From Heterotrichella gracilis (taxonomy: Eukaryota > Sar > Xanthophyceae > Tribonematales > Xanthonemataceae): a stretch of 64,000 bases of DNA. The notes under the pieces were generated by a model. The model saw only the letters and a program-made list of their open reading frames with translations, ran no database searches and was not told the DNA's origin. This document shows, one piece after another, positions 38,916-51,687 of this stretch (the first letter of the stretch is position 1; each line of letters begins with the position of its first letter). Location of the stretch: positions 62,001 through 126,000 of the forward strand of contig JAULBX010029710.1 in assembly GCA_032358255.1 (NCBI GenBank), written 5' to 3'. The position numbers and the translations under genes are program-made.

Positions 38916-40425
38916 GGGGGGAAGTTGCAGGTCGGCCCCAATGGCAGCCATTGATTGCAGTACTTTGCAGGGTTTATTTCATGGTTGTGTGTACAGCAGT
39001 TTTGGGCCATAAGACAATAACCGTGTTGGTGCGTCCGGTAACACAAGTTGCCCGCCTTTGTTTTGTGTTTTTGAGTATGTTGTGATGGGCTGTTTGCAAC
39101 CATTTTTCATGTACCGTTTGCCCTGCACGCCTGCCCATTATTTGTAGGGTGTGTGCTTGATAGAAGACAGGATATATCCCAATTGCAGCGGGGCAGTGTA
39201 CCATTAACGCCCCACAAGAACCCTAGCCTAGGGTTGTCGAATAACGCGGCAGGGTAGTTTTGATGTAGTTGGCGTGCACTCTTTGCTACTATTGCACATT
39301 GCCCGTTGTGGCTCATTTTAGGTTGTTGAACGGCATTCTTAATTGTTTTTTTTTTCAGGTTTTAAACCTGTATACGGTAGTGGGCATTGATGGTACTCTG
39401 CTGTCAACGTTGATGAGATGGCAGTTTGGCAGTTGTTTGCTGGCACTTTATGTATTGACAGTCCAAGCACAGTTGTAAAGATGAACCCTGTCGCACCAAC
39501 ATGGGTGCCAACAAGTCTTGGCAAATTTGTTTACTGAAGCCTGGATGACACCGTCCTGTTGGCACAATGGCATGGCACGCCTGCCATTGCGCCCCACGTC
39601 ATCTGTCACGGCCAACTACTCTTGAGTCCCGGTTGCATGTATTCTTCAGCAACTTGAAATGCAAGTAAAGGATTGTCACGCTGATACGCCAAAGATTGGG
39701 GAATGTATTAGTTGATGATCAGTTACGTCTAGGGTTTAGGGTTGCTGTCCAATAATTTTGGGTATTTTGCTCTCACTGAATGTTTCTGCCAGCTTTAGCA
39801 ACAACAGTGGTCGTGACGGGTGCTAAACCACCACATGTTGCCTATTTCTTCAAAGCCCATCACTGTATCGACCTGTTACTGCCATTGCGTAACTTCGACT
39901 GTACTGGACGTTAGGCACCAACACAAGCCACTTGAGGTACTTTACGCTGCAACGGCGTGTCTATTAGGCCCCAAGCTGCAACTAAGACTCGAGGTCAATA
40001 ATCACCCAGGATGTTGCCCGTTTTGCAACGAGTCGCAGTTGTGGCATGCGTTGCAATGCATGCATATAGCCATAGGTGGCACCTGGGTTGAAGGGCGTAG
40101 TATTGGAACCTCACGTCCACAAGCTTGATTTATGGGAGAAACATATGTCCTTTGGCTGTTGATACTCGACTGTCTTTCCAACTGGTGCCCATATGCAAGA
40201 GGCATGGTTTTACGCTCATCTACCACAGCTGTGCCACACAGCCTGTCACTCCGCAACAGCTACATGACTTTTCCCTCACCTTCACATGCAGGGCTTGCCT
40301 GGTGTTCCAGGAGGTGTAAGGTAGCGCGCCTCCTGTCGCTCCGACCGTAGTAGCAGATTGTTCACACATCCCCAGGAGTGGGTTTGCAGACAGGGCCTCG
40401 TAGAGGGAGTTGCTACGTGTGCTGC
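38916..40425. other. Intergenic after HSP70
   Basis: HSP70 3' untranslated region followed by the upstream region of a small gene. It holds the palindrome AACCCTAGCCTAGGGTT at 39219-39235 and a telomere-like word at about 39728. No other exon was recognised. Confidence 0.4.
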
Positions 40426-41598
40426 ATGGCGCCATGGGTGCCTGATCAGCCTGATGAGTCGCAGCTGCGCCAGGAGCTATCTGAGTGCGCCTTCAGCTCC
40501 TCGTGGTTCTGCGTAGGTGGGGTCAAAACCCTAGCGTAGGGTTTGGATGTCGCACGCAGATGCTCACATTGCCTGTTTGATAGCTTTAACATGTTACAAG
40601 CTTGGAAGGGTGGGTAACGCACTTTAGTGGGTTATTAAGTGACAGGATGGTCATGGTCGGAATGGCCTGATGACGCATTGGTTGTACGCCAGCATGATGT
40701 GTGCAGTCAAGTTGTGGCTCCTGCATGTGTGCTGCACACTCACTGACCGTGGCGTTCGATGCTCATATTCTTGGCTGCAGGTGGAGTGGTGGTGGCTGCG
40801 TTCATTGGCAGGCGCACCAAGGTAGGTGCTAGGTGTTGAGGTGGTGGGTTTGGGGGGTATCTTAGCCGGGGTGCATGTGGGAGCAAATTGCATTTGAGTG
40901 CAGGCGGTGTTGTGGAGTGCATGTGCCACCACAAACTTGTTTGGCGGCCACAGCTACTCGTCAACATGCGCACCCATGTCATGGACACATGCAGAAGGCT
41001 TGGTACCTGCACACAACATGACATGTTGCAGGCAGGCACAGCTGCACACAGCACGCGCAGTATCCTTGGCTGCTTGGGACACATGCATGCACTTGCTTCC
41101 GTCCATGCTCCTCACCCCCGCCTACTCCCCCGCAGAGCTACATGCCCATCCTCTACCTGGGCACCGCGGGGACGATCATGGACTTTGTGGCAGGTGAACC
41201 CTTGACGCACACTGGCCTGCATCCCAGGCATGCTATCTGAGCTGGTTGCCTGACGTTGGAGGATATCGTACCCACCGTGACCCTGCACCCCATCCAGCTA
41301 CATACCTAAATGCAGCGAGCGTGCATGCCCTGCTGAGGCAATGCCCTACAAGCATTGGCTATCACTTGTCACGCCACACACCAAAATGGAATAGAATTCA
41401 AATAGTTACATGCAACCTGAGCATGGTTTTATGAACCTTCTGTTGTCTCCCTTGTTGTGAGGGTTTGCCTTCAACAGCACATTGAGCCAATTGTTGTGAT
41501 ATGAATGAATCCCCCCCTGTCCCTTTGCAGCCTACTACCGGTGCACGCCTCAACGAGAGGCACTGGATGCCTGCATGGCGCGCAGCGGGGCAAGGTGA
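40426..41598 (+). CDS. Small membrane-hairpin protein (85 residues), family unknown
   Basis: Four short exons, 40426-40516, 40781-40821, 41136-41193 and 41531-41598, join in phase into an 85-residue protein that starts MAPWVPDQPDESQLRQELS. Cysteines frame the hydrophobic parts: ECAFSSSWFCVGG before, then segment VVVAAFIG, a basic turn RRTK, segment PILYLGTAGTIMDFVAAYY, and then YRCTPQREALDACMARSGAR. Two short membrane segments with four Cys suggest a small mitochondrial or endomembrane hairpin protein, reminiscent of OCIA-domain or small respiratory-complex subunits. I do not recognise a firm homologue. Clean splice phases and the conserved-looking start support it as a real gene. Confidence 0.65.
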
Positions 41599-42794
41599 GG
41601 GGGGCACACGTGGGGCCAAGGGAGGAGGAGGGTGGGGCAACAACAGCTGCCGCCAAGCATTGGACTGCGTCCCTAAGCAAGGCGAGCAAAGCAGGGTGAT
41701 GCACATGGATGAAGAAGCAATCCTGCGTGCGTTTGGGGACCAATTATGGCGCTTTGTGCTCATGCGCACCAGCTGGAGGCATGCGCAGTGTGGAGATCTG
41801 TTCAGCCGGACTGGTCATGCTCAGCCGCGCTAATAGCGCAGTATGCAGCTGCTGCACTACGGCCGATGGGTAACCAATCTTGCTTGAACTGATGAGTATT
41901 GCCAAATTGGAGCAGCACCATGCCATTGGCAGCAAACAATGCACGTTGCTCGGAGTTTTGTGACTGTGGCTGGGCACTGTGTTTCAACCACGATACCGTC
42001 TGGTGGATGAAGCTTGCAGGTAACCACAGACCAAGTAGCCTTGCTTAGGGGTGTGCTTACAGTTGTACAGCTGTAGATGCTCACTGAGAACCTCACTATC
42101 AATAAATCTTGGTATCCATATGATTTTGCATGGCATATATGCCTAATTAAGCAAGCAGCGTAACGAAGTGCTGCGCAACTGTTACAGTAGCTACAGTAGC
42201 TACAGTAACAGGCTATAAATTTCCCTAGCGGGTGCTACTTGACCCATGGCTGCTTATGCATGCATGCACAACCTGCTTATGCATGCACAACCTGCAGCAG
42301 ACATGTACCTGTCAATAGATGATCATCATACCATTCTGCTTTCAAACTGGCAGTGTAGGCACAAGGATGCTCCTTTTGAAAAGCTTTTGCTTACTACTGT
42401 AGGACAGAAAATTCAAGGGAATGCGTAACACTTTCAGAGCTGCCAGCCAGGGGCCCTGCTGCAAATATATGTAGCACATGAATCGTATGCATGTGGCAGG
42501 ACCTGGAACATGACGGTGACATTGTGCTCACATCATGCATGCAGCCGAGCCTTTGAAATCATTGCCGGCATGAGCATTTTTCTTCACTATTCCTGTGGAA
42601 ATCACGCGACCAAACTCTTCAAATACCCTCTCAAGAATCCATATCATGCTGTGCGTAAAAATCCCCGACACTATTTTTCATTAATTTGCTACAACTGTTC
42701 ACTGAACTTCGTTGCTGGGCAAGCCTGAAACTAAGGTACACTCTCTTCTCTCCTTTTCTGCCAATCTCCACTTGCCTCTATACCTAGGCCCCCG
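41599..42794. other. Intergenic, convergent 3' ends
   Basis: Space between the small gene (+) and the ABC1 kinase (-). It contains a 9-base repeat at about 42180-42212 and several ATGCATGC palindromes near 42255-42290. No exon was recognised. Confidence 0.4.
42180..42212 (+). repeat. 9-bp tandem repeat TACAGTAGC x3
   Basis: Three adjoining copies of TACAGTAGC (the last ending AAC), flanked by 'gttaca...taacag'. Short simple repeat in the intergenic space. Confidence 0.75.
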
Positions 42795-45700
42795 CTACGT
42801 GTACAGCCGCCCCACCACCCTGCCTGTGAGGTTGTGGTTGAGCAGGCATGGCACCGCGGCATCCATGAGGTTCACACGCGGGTCCAGGCCGGTGGCAAAC
42901 CCAACAATCACGCAGCACCCAATCACAAGCGCAGCGTAGCAGGAGTCAATGGTCACCTGCAGCGGGGGAATAAATAGTGCCTGGTCAGTATCTGGCCGGT
43001 CAACATGCATGCGTCTGTAGCAGGTGCATCATACCCTTGCATGCACCTGGCGCTGTTACTGTACCACACAAACAGGCTATACCTACCACACACTTCTGCC
43101 AAGGTCAGGACACCGATTTTAGAGGTACAAATAACCCTCCCATCTTTACAGAAAACTCTGTGTTTTCCTTGGCTACAATGTGCACCCACCGGGCTTGCAA
43201 CATTACCCACACCCTACCAATACTGTCCACCTACCCACCCACCACCCACCTCGTGCTTCCTTGCCAGCTTGAGCACCGCCTTGAGCACTGCGTCCAGGTC
43301 AATGCCACCTGGCGCGTGGATGTCGCACTGTGCGGCAAACAGGTCCACCATGTCCCTCTTCAGCGCCATGGGGTTGGGGCAGCACTGGCTGGTGCCCCAC
43401 TGCAGCAGGTGGTGGGTGGCAAGCAAGCCGTTGCCTGCAGGGGGTGTTGGGATATGAGGGCACAGGGGGAGAGGGACGTGCTGCTGTGACTGGACCGATG
43501 TGGATCACAGAACGAATGGTCCTTTATGTGTAGTTTTCTCTTGTGAATTATAACAACCCACTGTTGACTACTACAACAATATGTGCTCGTACTGACAGCA
43601 TGGTATTCTTCCGGATGGCATGTATGGCCAATCTGCCTGCGGAGCACGCACCTGCCCCTATTGCATTGAGGAAGGATATGAAGTGCGTGCGCACACGCGG
43701 AGTCAGCTCCTCAGCAAGCCCAAAGTCAAGCAGGATGAGGCGCACGTGGGGGCGGGAGGAGTGGGGGACCTGCAGGGCGGCGGGGCGGGAGTGTGTAAGC
43801 CATAAATGGGCATAAGCTCACAGCGCATGTGCAGGACAACCACCACGACAGTGCACATTGGGGCACCACCAACGTGCACCCATAGCGCAAGGTGATAAAA
43901 TGTGCCCCCTGCCCTCTTCAAAGGAGAGCAAAATGCTAAGGAGGGTAAAATGCTTTACCCTTACCACCACCATCCTCTCGAATTGTGATCCTCACCGGAT
44001 GCCCTTGCTTTCATCCCTCTAAACAGCATGTTCCCGGGCCTACCCTGTTCAAGCTGACCGCCATGGCTCCCTACCTTTGTGATCTTGACCAGTATGTTCC
44101 CCGGGTGCAGGTCTGTGTGCACAAAGTTGTCCTCCAGCAGCATCTTGAGGTAGGTGTCAACCCCAAGGGCAACGATGGCGGTGTTGGTGGGCTGGAGGAG
44201 GGAAAGGGGCAGGGTCAGGAAAGTTGAGACAGCTGTGCCGGGTGGCTTCAGGTTGAATGGGGGGCAACCTCACAATGTGTGGCAAGGGTGGTTACATATT
44301 TGCCTCCTTGAGGCTACGAGCTGCAGATATCGTGCGATGCATGTGCTTATGTGTGCGGCTGTGGGTGACATAAGGTTCCAAGCCCCCATTTCTTCCTACA
44401 AACGGCTCTCCAGGAACGACAATTAGGTGAGTGCTTGCAATCCGCATGGTAAGCCCGCTGCCCCACCTGTGGGTTTCGAATGAACTTTGCCACGCTCTCC
44501 CCCGCCTCAAAGCTCTCAACCAGCACAGCCTCGGTGGCCATCCCGGGGATGGGTCGCGGTGGGGACACGCTGTTTGAGATTTCCTTGAAGTTGTTCCAGA
44601 ACCTGTCCAGGTGCGCCGCCTCCACCCGCAGGTCCGCCTGTGCGGTCATTGTGTGGCTGAACTGCACCACGGTGTCCTTCAGGCTCAGGCCCTGGCGCAA
44701 GGGGGAGGTGAGAGGGGAGATGAGAGGGGGTGGAGACTGAGGGCAGAGTTGAATACATGTCACCAAAACACAGGGACTTGAACTTATTGGATGGGTGGGT
44801 GGGTGAGTGCGCCATACTGGAATAGTGCATCCTTCACATTCAGGCCATGGTGCATGGTGCATGAGGAGCGAGGGTGGAGGGCAGGGTGCACATGGTGCGC
44901 AACAGTGTGTTGCCTGGCATGGCATGGCATGGCATGATGCCGGGGCGGGGCCCTACCTTGAGCGAGGGTATGCGCGCCGTTGCTGCTGCCAGTGGCCTGA
45001 GCAGCCTGAAGTCCCTGCCTATATCCTCAACCACCCCCGGGTGCCGCACCTTGACCACCACCTCAACCAGGCGGCCATTGTGGCGCAGGCGAGCCCGGTG
45101 GACCTGCGGGGAAGAGGGGGCGGGTAAGTGGCAGTTGGGGCGAATGTGCCAGGAAGCACAGCAATGTTGTTTTAGATCGGTGCACTGAATTTCATGTGAT
45201 AAACAACCAATAAAACCACAGATGACATGCGTCCACTAACAAGAAGACACAGTCAACATCCTTGGGATTGCATAGCGCTTTCAATTCATTACCAAACATT
45301 ATTAATGCATGCATGGGTGATCACCACCCCACCACCACCCACCCACCACCCCACCTGCGCAATGCTGCCCGACGCCAGTGCCCGCTCATCCAGCCACTCA
45401 AACACCTCCTCGGGGGGGCGCCCATATGCGCGCACCAGCGCCTCGCGCGTGTGCTCGTACGAGTGCATTGGCGCGTCGTCGTGCAGCGATGACAGCACCC
45501 GGCAGAAGTCCTGCGGGAATATGTCTTCACGCGTGGCTGACCATTGGCCCCACTTGATGAAGGCGGCGCCGGCGCGGCTGCAGGGGGGGGGGGGTGGGTA
45601 GGTTGGAGAGGGTAATGGGGAGTGGGCAGTGGGGAGCAATGTGGAGCCCCAAGTTGGCAATCCTTATCCATTAGCAGTGTGCAATTGGGGTTGCATGCAA

Positions 45701-47156
45701 CAGTCTGGAGTCTTAGTGGTATCTTGTACAACGCAGGCATCATGCCCCCACATGATGTGGTTATTGTAATCCAGAAAAGAAAAGAAAAAAGGAGAATACC
45801 TCCTGGAAAAGGAGGTTTAGAATAGGCACTACTATTTGTGCCTGAGTGTCCCCCACCTGCATCCCCACAGCAGCCACTTGAAAGCGTCCTCGCGCATGCG
45901 CCCAGCCAGCCTATCGCGCGGCGCCGATGCTGACGTGGCGCCACGTGGCAGCAGGTGCACGCTGACGTCAGCGTCTGCATCATATGCCGAGGTGGCAAAG
46001 GCAACGGTGTGCTCATGGGAGCCATGGGAGCCATGGGAGCGGGACCGGCACTTGGTGGGGGGTGGCGGGAGTGGGGGGGCGAGGGGCTTGCTGGGGCTGC
46101 TCACTGCAATGAAGAGCACGTGGCTGTCAGCAGCTGCAGCGCCTGTGCTATCACCAGCAACACTTGCGGTATCACTAGCATTGATGCTGTACCAGCCCCA
46201 TCATCCTGGCAGCTCCAGGATATTGGCGCCAACCCGCAGCGTCTGCTGCTTGCTATAACAGCCCCCTCCTCCACCTCAAAATGGAAAAGCCTATAAACTT
46301 TATGCTCTCCAGCCACAATGGCGCCACTTGCATCAACAAATGTGCATGGCCCGTTGCCACCTCCATTCAATGCGTGCACCGGCAGGTGCATGTTACCAAT
46401 TATGCCTTGGGCAGCCCCATGTGGCAGGGAGGTAGGCCCATGCAACCCAGCAGCGCCCTGTCCTGGCTGCAGGGCATGGTACGAGACCTTCATGCCAGAT
46501 GCAGCATGTGGGGTGATACTACACGGCGCAACAGCTCACCTGCTTGCGCCAGCAGCAGCAGGAATGTGCCGTACAGCAGGAACGGCGCAAACACCGAGAG
46601 CAGGTAGATGGCGCGGGCAAGGAGGTGGGCGCGCTCAGCAGCAGTCAAGGGGACCTCGTCTGCCACAGGTGGGAGGAGGAGGGGTGTGAGAGGGGGCGCA
46701 GAGGGGGTGCAGGGGAGGTGGTCGCATTCACAGGGCAGGAAAATGGCGTGCAGTGGGGAAGTACCAGGTGGCCAGGTGGCCGGAGACTTGCACCAGTGCC
46801 ACCAGTCATGCAACCACTGCGGCACCTGGTGTGGCTCTTGACAACAAATGCTACATTGCTTAGCATGAGCGCTTGATGATTATCCAGGCGACATATACAC
46901 AAGCGGTGCATTGCACCAGGTGCACCAGGCACTGCACCCGCATATGCGTGCACATTTACACCATCAGCAGCATGATTGGCAGCTGTATGCCACCCTCCCC
47001 TCCCCTCCTCCCAGCGCCACATAGTGCCCCCTGCCTCACCTGCCACGTGGTCCCCCCTCCCGTACAGCTTGTGTGCAAACTCGTCCCCTACGGCCACCTC
47101 GCCTGCAGGGCCCACACTATCCTCCTCCTCCTCCTGAGCTTGGGGCTGCTGCCAAT
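42795..47156 (-). CDS. ABC1/ADCK (UbiB-like) atypical kinase
   Basis: Member of the ABC1K/ADCK family of atypical kinases that regulate quinone and lipid metabolism in mitochondria and plastids. Exons (high to low): 47156-47040, 46659-46540, 46103-45857, 45576-45355, 45103-44957, 44691-44467, 44191-44075, 43769-43652, 43434-43250 and 42956-42795; phases agree at the junctions checked. Motifs: IKWGQWSATREDIFP (KxGQ), ASGSIAQVH (Ala-rich loop region), VVVKVRHPGV (catalytic Lys), FVHTDLHPGNILVK (HxDxHPGN), and ILLDFGLAEEL (DFG). All active-site elements are present. A hydrophobic helix (IYLLSVFAPFLLYGTFLLLL) precedes the kinase. The arrangement resembles ADCK2. Exon 46103-45857 holds a 9-base repeat coding SHGSHGSHE. 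No in-frame ATG for this gene was found; the first exon shown begins after an acceptor, so the true N-terminus lies upstream (see the neighbouring entry). Confidence 0.88.
44916..44936 (+). repeat. GGCAT microsatellite
   Basis: About four tandem GGCAT units in an intron of the ABC1 kinase gene. Confidence 0.6.
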
Positions 47157-47489
47157 CTGCGCCAGGACACCGCACAACCCTTTAGGTTCTGAAATCAACA
47201 TGGACCCATGTAATGCATAGGCAGACCTGACAACACGTTGGTAGGAGAACAATGACTCCATGCCAACAATCTTCACGATATTTACATGATTGTGTAAATA
47301 ATACAACAATGTATTTTGTAAGTTGTCTAATAAGTGCAACCAATTGGGTAGAAAGGTTTACCAGTATTTGGCCACAAGTTCCGCGGCTAAAATTTGAAGC
47401 AACATATGGGAATAAATTTACGGCACAGAAAAAAATTATATTTGGTTTCTGAAGGTGCACAATGGGCCCTTGCCGGTGCAATACCCTAG

Positions 47490-50370
47490 CTAGGGCACAC
47501 CAGGATGCGCACCGCGTGAGGGGAGGCGCGCCGTTGCCACCAGTGTCAACCTGCCGTCACAGCCGTCGGTGCCGCCAGGTGCCGCCCAGTGGGACTGCGA
47601 ACCGTCACCGCCCACGCCCACTGCGTCCACCGCCAGCCCGATGCATATGCACAGGGAGTCGTAAGCTTGCACCAGGGGGCGCAGGGGGGGCGTCTCGTAC
47701 CTGCACAAGGGGGGGAAGACATGGCGTCAGCTCCTGCAAGCATCATGCACAGGGCATGGGCTTGGTATGCACAAGCATTGGCAGAATCTAAGAGCTTTAA
47801 TGCTTTCCAGGCTAGGCTTGTAATTTTCCCGCATGCCATCGTATAGCTTATGGGATGCCAGATCAGTCCCACGTCGAAATATTTCTCACTGCTTAACCCC
47901 CCACCCCCCCCTCTCTACCACTCACACTTTTCCCAGCAGGTGCGCCACCCAGTCCCACCCCATTTCCTTTCTGAGCCCCACTCACACTTCCCCCAGCAGT
48001 TTTAGGATAAGGGTTTAGGGTTTAGGGTTTCCACTCACACGTCCCCCAGCAGGTGCGCCACCCGCCGCGCCGCCCATCTGTGACGCGCCCTCCACGCCGC
48101 CTCCGTCTCCCCCCCTGGCGCCAGCCGGCCCAGCGCAGAGTCCCTGGCGGTGCGCGCATACCCCGCTGAAACGGGCACAAGCGCGGCCAGGCACTCTATG
48201 AGGGAAGCGGCCTCGGGTGCCAGCATGCGCGTGAGCAGGGTGAGGCCGATCAGCAGGGCCGCGGTTTCGCCATATCGTTGTGTGGCGGTGGTTGCGGCGT
48301 CTGCCAGGGGGAGCAGGCCTGGGAGGGGGGGAGGGAGGGGGTGGGTCCAGTAACCAGTGAGACAGTTGCTCCGGAGCAAGATTTGTAGAATGATGAATGG
48401 GGGACAAGCGCTGTATAACATTGCTGCACAAGGGACAAGGGGGCCCTCAAACGTTGTAGGTTGTGCGAGTGAATTAATGGGCAGACCCTAGCCAGCTGAT
48501 GCACTCAGCAGACCATCCTCTGCATTTATTTTTCGTAGTAGTTTTACTAGTTTTATTTATCTTACTTTGAAGAAAAATATAATTTTATTTAAAAATAACA
48601 AATCCATACTTTTACTCCAATAGTACCAAAAGGAGTTAACGCTGTCTTTGTAGAAAAATCTGTTTTTGATGAGTTAATATGGAGTGATGTTTGACCGTAT
48701 TTTACAGATTCTATTTTTGCCCTTTGTGCTTTTTTTTATTTTCCTCCATGTTCAGGGCGAGTAACATTACAACAAATAGAAAAAGCACAGCAAATGACAC
48801 CAGCCCCCAAAACACACACATATGCACCCCATCCACCCACTGCACACGTACGCTTCTTCACGCCTGGCAAGCGCCGCTCCACCGCCCGCCCCACCCTCCG
48901 CTTCATTCGCCCCCACTGGCGCCGCACCTGCGCGCCCCCACCCACCCCCTCCACCACCACCCTGGCTGCCAGCGTCCACAGCGCATTGGCTGCAAGCTTG
49001 CGTGCCAGCGGGGGGAAGGAGTCGGGGAACACTAGGTGGAGGAAGGCAAGGGTGGCTGCACGGCTGGTGAGGGCTGCGGGGCCTGAGGGGGTATAAAGGG
49101 AGGGTGGTTACATGGAGGGAGAGGGTTGGTCAATGTTGGCAAGAGAGCATTCGAATGAGCACCGGGTAGGATAATAATATAATATCATAACATAATAATT
49201 ACATGCAGGGAAAAGGTTGGCCAGTGCTGGCACGAGGATATTGAAAGCAAGGGGGGGAATGGTCATTACAGTGCAGAGGGTGGTGACACATGATTGTGTC
49301 GCAGGCGATTCCTTTATTGACTATGCTCAGGCGCAGGCAAATGGCAAGAGGGTGCTGCAGTGGGCCATGGCCCCATGCATACCGCATGCGAGGGGGACCG
49401 GTGCCGGCGTGGCATGTGGGCGCACCTTGCAGCCATGGGGGCATGTGAATGGCGGCCAAGGGGAGGTCGCCCCGTCGCTGCTGTGACGCTGTGCCAACCT
49501 GCCATCATGGGACCCCGGTGAGTATACACAGGGACATACACACAGGTATACCAGGAGCACAACAAGCGGATCACTCCCACTCCTCTGAGATGAGTTTGTG
49601 TTGGGGCCCTATCACAATTCCAACATACACCGGGTGGCACAAATCCAGCATCCATCCGGTAATACCTACATGCAGACCCCCACAAGGATAATGCGCACAC
49701 GCCACCGGGCAGCAGTAGGTTGTAGAGTCAACCTTGCATCATATGCAGATCCTAAGCAATTGCCCGCAATATTCTCCATCCAGTAACAACCCCCTACAGC
49801 CGATCCTCCCCACCCTCCCTGCCTCGCACCTTGAGCGCCACCAGCTGCAGCCGCAGGTCAGCACTCCCCCTGCAGCTGCCGGTCACGTGCAGGGACAGCG
49901 GGAAGCCAAAGGACACACCCTCCCCGCCCGCGCTGCAGCCCTCCCCTGGACAGGGATCCCTGACGGAGTGGGAAGCACACAGATCAAAGGCACACGCAAC
50001 ACCCACAAGCTGTTTCCCAACGCAAAGTGTTCCTCACATATTGACACAGACCTTCCTCCCAACCCCAACTCCCACGCCCCAAACCCCTCACACCATGTAC
50101 GCACAGCCCCTCCCACCCTGCCACACTCGGCGTACCGCATGACAGGTGTCAGCTGCAGGCCACGACCAGCCCCCACTGCTTCTCTCCACTGCACCTCCAC
50201 TGGAGCCACGCGAGCGTTGAGGGCGGCTGCGATGCTGCTCCGTCCAGCCTCCTCCCCTTCCCCTCTTCCGCTTTTACCCCCTCTCTGGGGCTGCCAGCGC
50301 CTCTGCCAGGTGGAAAACTGCTGAAGCGCGCGGGCGATGGTGGGTGGGGGCCAGCCTGTGCGTGAGGCAC
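47490..50370 (-). CDS. Unknown exons upstream of the ABC1 kinase; separate gene or its N-terminal part
   Basis: Five exons read in phase or nearly so: about 50370-50143 (WPPPTIARALQQF, SSIAAALNARVAPVEVQW), 49970-49830 (FGFPLSLHVTGSC, LRLQLVALK), 49086-48835 (PALTSRAATLAFLHLVFP-like, DSFPPLARKLAANALW), 48318-48040 (a helix-rich part, AALLIGLTLLTRMLAPEAAS), and 47695-47490. Read to its stop, the last exon ends RGAHPGVP. If its donor at 47608 (gtgacg) is used instead, it joins the kinase exon at 47156 in phase (GVG-D-WQQPQ), giving one long gene. The 49.97 to 49.09 kb junction only fits phase with a GC donor or a missing exon. No family was recognised, and the start codon is unresolved. Confidence 0.5.
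48003..48032 (+). repeat. Interstitial telomere-like TTTAGGG repeats
   Basis: About two and a half contiguous TTTAGGG units (gggtttagggtttagggttt), inside an intron. Shorter runs occur elsewhere in the window, for example at 54313-54330. Confidence 0.75.
48520..48770. other. AT-rich island, possibly organellar DNA
   Basis: About 250 AT-rich bases in an intron between GC-rich exons. On the + strand, 48599-48694 is an open frame of 31 codons reading QIHTFTPIVPKGVNAVFV and on to a stop. Its residue mix looks like real protein and unlike random AT-rich sequence. This suggests a plastid or mitochondrial insertion, but I could not identify the source gene. Confidence 0.45.
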
Positions 50371-51687
50371 GGGCGGGGGTTAGGTGTATGGAAAGACAGG
50401 TGTTCGAGGGAGGGAGGCAAGAATAGCGGTCAAACGGGCACGGGCAATGCCCGCGTGTCGCCGTTTGAGTAGGGACATGCAGGTTGAAGCTCAGTCTAGG
50501 CACGTGTATTACAGGAATGCCAAAGCTATGGTGTGGGGTGTCTGGGACCTGTACCAGGAAACATAAGCGCTATTTCCACGGCAGGATACGTGCACATTAC
50601 AGATATTCACACGTAGATAGTACGGTAAGGGTGGCCGTAACCCCAGAATACCTGGCAAAGCACAACGGTTGCGTGGCATATGCATGCATGCATGTGCGCC
50701 CAGGCCATGCTGCGACCCACCGTCACCCGAGCTCGATGCTAACTGATCATCCGTGCCCGCCTGTAGCATTCTACCCATCAGTACTTCCAAGTCCCTCTAC
50801 AGGGTTTGCACGCCAGCCCGTGCACGCATGTGGTTGCAGTGCCGTTCAGCACTGGTGGCGGTGCAGCACGCGCCAGGGTGGGAAAGCACAGCCGATCGCA
50901 TGCCCGGGGCGCGCCACTATGTTGCTGCTGCTTTCAGGCAGCTGTGAAGGTCAAGGTGCTACTGGCTCGTGTTGTGCATGCACCAGTATGCATGAGCATG
51001 ACAGGCAAATGTGCTCTGGGGAAATAAGCAAGCAGACCCTGTGCGCAGGTGGTGTGTCCGGTTAGGTCGACTGCCTTTGATGAGAGTTCTAGGTCGAAAC
51101 GAGGTTGTGCACGGCTGTGGAATACGGAGACTTGTGTGTGATATATACCATCGTTGGGAGTTGCACGGAAGCACACACCACACACCACTCACGAAAGTCG
51201 GGCCATTTTCGCAAATAATATTCCTTTTTGCCCAAGTTCTGCAGCAAAAAGGTTCACAAAAGCCCCACTTCAGCCGCACTGAAGGGTTGCTTTGCAGTCT
51301 GCATAAATACTGTTGTGAACAGCTTGGTATGACAAACTGTGCCCCGCGACTTTTGTTGCCTGATTTCAAACGCTGGACATTGCTGCATGCTCGACCCTCA
51401 CTCCCTGCCACTGCTGGTCTTGGAGCAAGAGACACTGCTAGGCAGCCCGTTGGTAACGCCTCCGTCAAGTTCCAGGGTCGTAACAGTGTGTCACCGAAGC
51501 AATACACACCTTGTCGCCGTCCCCGCCCTCCACATGCGCCAAGGTGGGCATGTGGTGATCTGGCCATGCCAGCTGAGCTAATGCGCCAAATATAGCTTGT
51601 CAGGGTGTCAACATTCCACTGGGCTGAGAACAAAGTTGTAGCTGGACCAATAACGTAGGCACCACCTGGCGGGAGGCAGGCGCCACA
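50371..51687. other. Divergent intergenic region
   Basis: Lies between the unknown minus-strand exons and the HA-domain gene. It may hold the first exon of the minus-strand gene, which I could not place. A 194-codon open frame (+) at 51011-51595 has no recognisable domain, and I do not call it coding. Confidence 0.3.

Noticed and set aside
45330-45360. CCACC-rich run in the ABC1 kinase gene
   Set aside because: Ordinary polypyrimidine tract and simple sequence near a splice site.
46101-46493. Open frame on the minus strand between ABC1 kinase exons
   Set aside because: It overlaps introns. The spliced kinase model uses a different frame and gives a better domain.
51011-51595. 194-codon open frame upstream of the HA gene
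   Set aside because: No domain, no neighbour in phase, and Cys/Arg-rich composition typical of a chance frame.
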